Positions 7,049-11,738 of a stretch of DNA of 11,738 nt are shown here, piece by piece. Within the stretch, counting starts at the first letter, position 1. Each line of letters opens with the position of its first letter. The position numbers and the translations under genes were made by a program. The notes beneath the pieces were generated by a model. The model had not been told where the DNA came from and made no database searches. It worked only from the letters and a program-made list of their open reading frames with translations. Location of the stretch: positions 1 through 11,738 of the forward strand of contig CAISZB010000119.1 in NCBI GenBank assembly GCA_903889845.1, read 5' to 3'. Source of the stretch: an uncultured Verrucomicrobium sp. Lineage in GTDB: Bacteria > Verrucomicrobiota > Verrucomicrobiia > Methylacidiphilales > GAS474.

Positions 7049-7108
7049 AGGGGGGCGAGGCTATCACTGGCTCCATGCCTTCCACTTCGTGAGACCATCC
7101 TCCCCGCG
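7049..7108. other. Short convergent intergenic gap, no clear terminator
   Basis: gspF and the DUF1501 gene converge on this 60-base gap. A possible weak pairing of GAAGG near 7047 with CCTTC near 7079 has a loop of over 25 bases and no T-run on either side. I see no convincing intrinsic terminator, so the two transcripts may overlap or end by another mechanism. Confidence 0.4.
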
Positions 7109-8506
7109 CTACGCCGTCACCGTCAACGGCGCAAAGGTCCCGTTCAGAATCGTGGCGCTCATCGTGCTCGGCGTCCCCAGCCAGTTCTCCAGCAGCCCCG
7201 CGTAGACGGAGCGGAAGTCGACCGTGTGGACCAGGTCCCCGTGGTCGAGCTTCGCCGGGTCGAGGGAGGGATACTCCCCGGCCAGGCCGCCCTTCACCCG
7301 TCCGCCGACGATGAACTGCGGGCAGGCCACGCCGTGGTCGGTCCCCTGGCTCGCGTTCTCCGTCACCCGGCGGCCGAACTCGCTGAACGTCATGATCGTC
7401 ACCCGCTCGAAGTTCCCCTGCGCCTTCAGGTCGGCGCAGAACGCGGCGAGGGAATCGCCCAGTTCCTGGAGAAGCCGCGCCTGCGTGTTCAGCTGGTTCG
7501 TGTGCGTGTCATAGCCCCCCTGCGAGGCGAAGTAGACCCGCGTCGAGAGCCCTCCGCCGATCAGCCGCGCGACGAGCTTCAGGTCGTTCGCGAGGCCGGA
7601 GTTCGGGTAAGTCGCCACGTTCTTCCCCGCCTTCGCGATCGCCTGGATCTTGTCGGAACTCGCCTGGGCGTCGAGCGCCGTCCGCTCGATGAAGTTCAGG
7701 GGAGAAAGGGAGGAATTCCCCGGAGAGCCCCCGCCGATGCTCCCGATGCTGCCGCCGGAGGAGGCGTCATGCCCCACCGCCGCCGCCGTCGCGTCGGAGG
7801 CCTGCGTGCTCTGGTTCAGTTCCCGATAGAGGCCGTCGGCCTCGGCCTCGCCCCCCTCCATCCCGCCCCCCGCCATGAAGCGGTAGGCGTTCGGATTCTT
7901 CAGCGTCACCCCCCGGGGCTTCGGCGCCCAGAAGGCCTGGGGCGTCTCCCCGGCAATCGCCACCCCCACCGTCGGATCGGAGCCGGGACAGGCGTTGTCG
8001 AAGTAGCGGCCCACCCAGCCGTACTTCTCGCTGCTTTCGGCATCGCTCGCCGTCTCCAATATCTCCGTCGCGCGGAAGTGGGACCGGTTCGGATTCGGGT
8101 AGCCGACGCCCTGAACGATCGAAAGATGCCCCTCATCGTAGAGCGCCTTAAACCCGCCGAGCGAGGGGTGGAGCGCGATCGAGTCGTCGATCTTGAGCAC
8201 CTTGTCGACCGGCAGGCCAAGCGTCGGGCGGGCCTTCCGATAAAAGTCGTTCGCGTACGGGACCACCGTGTTCAGTCCGTCGTTCCCGCCCGCCAACTGC
8301 AGGATGACGAGGATCGAGGCATCCTTCCCCGTCGCCACCTGAACGGCGCTGTCGGCGGCGTTCAGATGCAGGGTCGAGAACGTCTCCGCCAAAAACGTCG
8401 GCACCGTCCACGTCAGCGCCCCGCCCAGGAGCGTGCTGCGCAGGAAGTCGCGCCGCGTGTGAAGACAAATATCGCCGCAACCATTCCGATTTCCGTTCGA
8501 GTTCAT
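7109..8506 (-). CDS. DUF1501 family protein with twin-arginine signal
   Basis: This is a 465-residue protein of the DUF1501 family, distantly related to the alkaline phosphatase/sulfatase superfamily; its function is not established. A twin-arginine signal THTRRDFLRS-like stretch (TRRDFLR at 17-23) precedes a hydrophobic segment to about residue 50, so it should be exported folded by Tat. Family motifs: LAGGNDGLNTVVPY (71-84), YPNPNRSHF (136-144), GGYDTHTNQ (330-338), FSEFGRRVTENASQGTDHG (374-392) and HTVDFRSVYAGLLE (427-440). Residues 236-269 are a Gly/Ser/Ala-rich insertion without visible structure. GGGAG lies 7 bases before the ATG at 8506. It is 18 bases downstream of the DUF1800 gene in the same direction; this pairing is common in Planctomycetota, Verrucomicrobiota and others, suggesting joint function in export or the cell envelope. 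Confidence 0.93.
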   Translation of the reverse strand: MNSNGNRNGCGDICLHTRRDFLRSTLLGGALTWTVPTFLAETFSTLHLNAADSAVQVATGKDASILVILQLAGGNDGLNTVVPYANDFYRKARPTLGLPVDKVLKIDDSIALHPSLGGFKALYDEGHLSIVQGVGYPNPNRSHFRATEILETASDAESSEKYGWVGRYFDNACPGSDPTVGVAIAGETPQAFWAPKPRGVTLKNPNAYRFMAGGGMEGGEAEADGLYRELNQSTQASDATAAAVGHDASSGGSIGSIGGGSPGNSSLSPLNFIERTALDAQASSDKIQAIAKAGKNVATYPNSGLANDLKLVARLIGGGLSTRVYFASQGGYDTHTNQLNTQARLLQELGDSLAAFCADLKAQGNFERVTIMTFSEFGRRVTENASQGTDHGVACPQFIVGGRVKGGLAGEYPSLDPAKLDHGDLVHTVDFRSVYAGLLENWLGTPSTMSATILNGTFAPLTVTA

Positions 8507-8524
8507 CGCGTTCTCCCGTGGAGG

Positions 8525-10027
8525 TTAGGTCAGTTGAAAATCGGGTGCGCTCATCAGGAGGCGGATCGCCCCCCGGACCATCTCCGGCCCCTTCGCCTGA
8601 TGGGCCTGGACGTAATGGCGGAGGGAATCGACCCGCCCCGGATCGAGGGGCCCCGCGATGAGGCGCCGGACGAGGGCATTGACCAGCTTCTCCCCCGTCG
8701 GGTCGCCCAATTCCTCCGGCGTGAAAAGCTTCCCCGGATCGATCCCGTCGGGCGACCCCGCATCGGGATAGGGCAGGAGGGCGGGACGGCTGTCGGCGGC
8801 CATCGCGTTCGCCTCCCCTTGGAAGCGCTTCGGCATCGCCCGTTCCGTCCCCTGGACGAAGAGGGCCGCGAAGTTATAGCGGTCCAGCAACGTGTTCGTC
8901 CCGATCCAGCTCGTCCCCGTGTCCCACCCCTTCACGCTCGGCGGGGCAAAGAGGACCTGCCCCAGCATCCGCATCATCGGCATCAGCGCCGGGCGGGGCA
9001 GCATCGGCCGCTCCAGCATCCGGCAATTGGAGACCAGCCACTGCACCGGCCCCTTCACCTGCTGCCGGACCACCTCCGGCGCATAGAATTCCTGGCTCGA
9101 AAGAAGGGTCTTCAGGACCGGCTTGAATTGATACTGATTCGGCCCCTGGGCGGCGAAGCGGGCCGCCAGCGCGTCCGTCAGCGCCGGGTTCGGCTCCTCC
9201 GTCGCGAAGAACCGCCAGAGCCGCGCCCAGACATACTGCCCGGAGCGGGGCGTCTCGGCCAAAATCTTGAGGATATCCTCCCCGCCGAAGAGCCCCGTGT
9301 GCCCCAGGTAATGCTTCACCCCCAGATCGTGCTGGAAGGGATGGTCCTGGAAGTCCCCCGTGAAGCGGTCGATCCCCCATCCGGCAAAGGCCCGAGCCGA
9401 TTCCTTGATATCCTGCTCCGTGTAATGGCCCTCGCCGAGGGTGAAGAGCTCCATCACCTCGCAGGCGAAGTTCTCGTTCGGGGCCTGCTTCCGGCTCTGC
9501 GCCCCGTCGAGCCACACGAGCATCGCCGGTTCCTTCGCCATCGAGATCAGCAGGTCGCTCCACTTCCCCGTCGCATGGCGGCGGAAGGTCTCATTCTGCT
9601 TCCACATCAGGTAGGGATCGCGGACCTTCTGGATGCTCGTCGCGAAGAGGGCGTGCCAGAAAAGAGTCATCTTCTCCTGGAGCGGGCGCCGGGTCGTGCG
9701 CATCCGTTCCAGCCACCAGCCATGCAACTCCACCTCCCGCTGGCGGTAGATCTGCTCCAGGGTCTTCCGCATCTCCCGCTTCTGTTCCTCCGGCAGCGTC
9801 GGCATCGAGCGGCGCTGCTCGATCTCGTTCGGATCGGGCGTCGTCCAGGCGGGGAGACTGTAGACGTCGGCCTCCGGCTCGTAATCGACCAGCCAGGAGA
9901 CCGCCCGGTCGAGGCCCAGGGAGGCCAGTTGGTCGATCTCGGCGGGGGAGCCGCCGAACCCCGCCCGATTGAGCAGGTGCGCCGCCATCTCCCGCGTAAA
10001 CTGCCCCGGTGGCAAAGCTTCAAGCAT
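8525..10027 (-). CDS. DUF1800 family protein
   Basis: This is a 500-residue DUF1800 protein; its function is not established. Family motifs are HLLNRAGFGGSP (17-28), NENFACEVMELFTLGEG (184-200), YTEQDIKESARAFAGW (202-217), VKGPVQWLVS (324-333) and GQVLFAPPSVKGW (356-368). In NENFACEVMELF, Cys replaces the Arg found in most relatives ('ARELMELF'). I chose the ATG at 10027 because the first family motif then begins at residue 17; an in-frame GTG at 10057 would add 10 residues. Neither start has a clear ribosome site. No signal peptide is visible, unlike its DUF1501 partner, so it may be cytoplasmic unless it is co-exported with that protein. It heads a two-gene unit facing away from the chemoreceptor gene. 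Confidence 0.92.
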   Translation of the reverse strand: MLEALPPGQFTREMAAHLLNRAGFGGSPAEIDQLASLGLDRAVSWLVDYEPEADVYSLPAWTTPDPNEIEQRRSMPTLPEEQKREMRKTLEQIYRQREVELHGWWLERMRTTRRPLQEKMTLFWHALFATSIQKVRDPYLMWKQNETFRRHATGKWSDLLISMAKEPAMLVWLDGAQSRKQAPNENFACEVMELFTLGEGHYTEQDIKESARAFAGWGIDRFTGDFQDHPFQHDLGVKHYLGHTGLFGGEDILKILAETPRSGQYVWARLWRFFATEEPNPALTDALAARFAAQGPNQYQFKPVLKTLLSSQEFYAPEVVRQQVKGPVQWLVSNCRMLERPMLPRPALMPMMRMLGQVLFAPPSVKGWDTGTSWIGTNTLLDRYNFAALFVQGTERAMPKRFQGEANAMAADSRPALLPYPDAGSPDGIDPGKLFTPEELGDPTGEKLVNALVRRLIAGPLDPGRVDSLRHYVQAHQAKGPEMVRGAIRLLMSAPDFQLT

Positions 10028-10271
10028 ACAACTAGATTGAACCCCCCACGCTAGCACAAGTTACGCAAAAAGAAACCATTGCCATTCTCGCAATTCGAGG
10101 ATTCAGACCAATAACCACTTACTTCTCGCAATATTGAGAGTGAGCATTAGCGACTACCCAAAAGAGTATTCCCGGTCATTCTCAATTTCAAAAAAAAGCA
10201 ATTACAATTAAAATCGAAATAGGGGTGATCGATCACAATCTGCCTTCCACAAGACCAACCACGAACGACGC
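10028..10271. promoter_or_regulatory. AT-rich divergent spacer between DUF1800 gene and chemoreceptor
   Basis: This 244-base spacer is much richer in A and T than its surroundings and should hold promoters in both directions. Rightward, TACAAT (10203-10208) is a good -10 with a weak TTCTCA (10179-10184) 18 bases upstream. The decamer TTCTCGCAAT occurs at 10085-10094 and 10123-10132, and a shortened TTCTCAAT at 10179-10186 overlaps the proposed -35. The second copy is half of an imperfect palindrome, CTCGCAAT/ATTGAGAG (10125-10140). The start of the chemoreceptor has no Shine-Dalgarno. No open frame or RNA gene is evident here. Promoter calls are by eye. Confidence 0.45.
10225..10236. promoter_or_regulatory. 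Perfect 12-base palindrome in the chemoreceptor leader
   Basis: GTGATCGATCAC is a perfect palindrome lying downstream of the candidate -10 and 35 bases before the start codon of the chemoreceptor. It resembles CRP/FNR-family half-sites (GTGA...TCAC) but with 4 bases between them instead of the usual 6, so it is not a standard site of that family. It could be a repressor operator in the transcribed leader. Binding is an inference. Confidence 0.4.
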
Positions 10272-11738
10272 ATGAAGAACTGGACCATCAAGAAACGCAT
10301 CATCTTCAGCAGCGCCTCCCTGATCTGCCTCCTGCTCCTGATCAGCACCCTCTGCACCCTCAGCCTCCGGCAGATCGCGACCCAGGCCAACGGCCTCCGC
10401 GACGACCAGATCCCCTCCATCGCGAACGCGAGCGACATGGCTACCCTGATGCTGCGCGGTTACGTCCGGACCATCATCGGAGTGAACGCCGTGACGCCGG
10501 AAAAACGCGACGCCTCCTTGGAGATCGCCCAGAAATACAGCACCCAAAACACCGAAACAATCGAGGCCTACGCAAAGAACATCAACGGGAACGCCGAGGA
10601 CCAGCGGAACTTCGACGTCATGCAACAAAAACGGGAAGCTTATCAGGCGGCACGCGCCCAGGTCATCGCGCTCGCCAAGGCGGGAAAGGCGGCGGAAGTC
10701 GATGCCTTCGTCGAATCGACTCTGGAACCGGCCTACTCCGCCTACCGTCAGCAGATGACCGAGATCCTGAAGTGGAATGAGGACGACGCCACGCGGGCGG
10801 CACAGCAGATGGCCGATTCCGCCTCCCGGACCCTCCTGATCACCGAGCTCATCGCGGCCTTCAGCCTCGCGCTGGGCATCGCCCTCGCCTTCGTCATCAT
10901 CCGCAGCACCAATAAGACCCTCGCCGAGATCGCCGGGGAACTGCAGGCCAGCTCCGAGGAAATCGCCTCGGCCTCCTCCCAGGTCGCCTCCGTGAGTCAG
11001 ACCCTTGCCGAAGGGTCGAGCGAACAGGCCGCCTCCCTGGAAGAGACGAGCGCTTCCCTGGAAGAAATCGGCAGCATGACGAAGCGGAACTCCGAGACCG
11101 CCGCCAACGCCCAGGCCCTCTCCACCCAGACCCGCTCCGCCGCCGAAACCGGTGCCACCCGGACGAACGAGATGCAGACCGCCATGGAGGCGATCAAGTC
11201 GGCCAGTTCCGAGATGGCCCAGGCCATCGCCGGGATCAAGACCTCCAGCGACAACGTCAGCAAGATCATCAAGACCATCGACGAGATCGCCTTCCAGACG
11301 AACATCCTGGCCCTCAACGCCGCCGTCGAGGCCGCCCGTGCCGGGGAGGCCGGGGCCGGGTTCGCGGTGGTGGCGGAGGAAGTCCGGGCCCTCGCCCAGC
11401 GGAGCGCCGCCGCCGCCAAGGAGACGGCCCAGATGATCGAGGAATCGGTCTCGCAGAGCGCCCGGGGCGTCGAGGTGAACGGCAAGGTCCTCGGGCGGAT
11501 CGGCGAGATCGACGAGAAGTCGAGGGCGGTGCAGCAAAGCCTCGGCGAGATCGTGGCGAAGGCCCGGGAGGTCGATACCCTCATCGCCACGATTTCGACC
11601 GCCTCGAAGGAACAGTCCGAAGGACTCGGCCAGATCACCACCGCCATGACCCAGATGGATCAGGTGACGCAGAAAAGCGCCTCCGGCTCGGAGGAATCGG
11701 CGGCGGCGGCCCAGGAACTCAACAATCAGTCGGAGGAA
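10272..11738 (+). CDS. Methyl-accepting chemotaxis protein (3' end cut off by window edge)
   Basis: This is a transmembrane chemoreceptor; 489 codons are visible with no stop. TM1 spans about residues 10-32 and TM2 about 188-210, enclosing a helical periplasmic sensor of about 155 residues, which fits a four-helix-bundle (4HB_MCP) ligand domain. The cytoplasmic part has an [16 protein letters not shown] methylation-type helix (251-266) and the CheA/CheW-binding hairpin tip [20 protein letters not shown] (339-358) followed by [14 protein letters not shown] (361-374). Between TM2 and the methylation helix (211-250) no normal HAMP signature is seen. The return helix is present in part, with a second candidate methylation stretch at the right edge ([12 protein letters not shown]). 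The ATG at 10272 lacks a Shine-Dalgarno, but it is the only sensible start given the KNWTIKKRI opening, typical of this receptor type. No chemotaxis partner genes are in view and the ligand is unknown. Confidence 0.94.
   Translation, partial: MKNWTIKKRIIFSSASLICLLLLISTLCTLSLRQIATQANGLRDDQIPSIANASDMATLMLRGYVRTIIGVNAVTPEKRDASLEIAQKYSTQNTETIEAYAKNINGNAEDQRNFDVMQQKREAYQAARAQVIALAKAGKAAEVDAFVESTLEPAYSAYRQQMTEILKWNEDDATRAAQQMADSASRTLLITELIAAFSLALGIALAFVIIRSTNKTLAEIAGELQASSEEIASASSQVASVSQTLAEGSSEQAASLEETSASLEEIGSMTKRNSETAANAQALSTQTRSAAETGATRTNEMQTAMEAIKSASSEMAQAIAGIKTSSDNVSKIIKTIDEIAFQTNILALNAAVEAARAGEAGAGFAVVAEEVRALAQRSAAAAKETAQMIEESVSQSARGVEVNGKVLGRIGEIDEKSRAVQQSLGEIVAKAREVDTLIATISTASKEQSEGLGQITTAMTQMDQVTQKSASGSEESAAAAQELNNQSEE

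Noticed and set aside
7226..10054. A 942-codon open frame on the plus strand opposite the DUF1501 and DUF1800 genes
   Set aside because: It spans both real genes and the gap between them, is rich in Arg, Leu and Pro, and shows no recognisable domain.
10233..11537. A 434-codon open frame on the minus strand opposite the chemoreceptor
   Set aside because: It is Gly/Leu/Asp-rich low-complexity sequence opposite a motif-complete chemoreceptor.
1..11738. CRISPR arrays, tRNA genes, insertion sequences or phage genes
   Set aside because: No regularly spaced repeats, cloverleaf-like segments, transposase motifs or terminal repeats were seen on reading both strands.

Overview
The window comes from a GC-rich bacterium. 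Its codons strongly favour C in the third position, which is why long open frames also appear opposite the real genes. An outer-membrane type II secretion system (T2SS), a DUF1800/DUF1501 pair with a twin-arginine signal, and a chemoreceptor of a type I associate with Verrucomicrobiota together suggest Verrucomicrobiota (possibly Opitutales-like), or less likely Planctomycetota or Acidobacteriota. No rRNA or other decisive marker is present, so this placement is an inference.

Left block (1-3857, minus strand). Six genes are read leftward from a divergent promoter region: an unrecognised exported protein of about 342 residues, then gspG, gspH, gspI, gspJ and gspK in canonical T2SS order. gspK runs off the left edge. 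gspG starts 9 bases after the first gene stops. The later junctions all overlap: G/H by 26 bases, H/I by 14, and I/J and J/K by ATGA overlaps. These five encode the major pseudopilin and the four minor pseudopilins.

Middle block (4023-7048, plus strand). gspE (secretion ATPase) and gspF (inner-membrane platform) are transcribed away from the pseudopilin operon. The pseudopilus and its motor therefore sit in two divergent units sharing one AT-rich regulatory region (3858-4022). The secretin (GspD), GspC/L/M and the prepilin peptidase (GspO) are not in the window.

Right block (7109-10027, minus strand; 10272-11738, plus strand). A DUF1800 gene followed after 18 bases by a DUF1501 gene forms a two-gene unit that converges on gspF. 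Divergent from it, across a 244-base AT-rich spacer with several repeats, is a methyl-accepting chemotaxis protein that runs off the right edge and appears to lack a normal HAMP domain.

Most of the window is recognisable biology. The best candidate for something undescribed is the exported protein that heads the pseudopilin operon. Smaller oddities are the Ser/Gly/Arg tail on GspJ, the altered end of GspG, Ser in place of Gly before the expected GspK cleavage site, the missing Shine-Dalgarno sequences on several unit-leading genes, and repeats in both divergent promoter regions.
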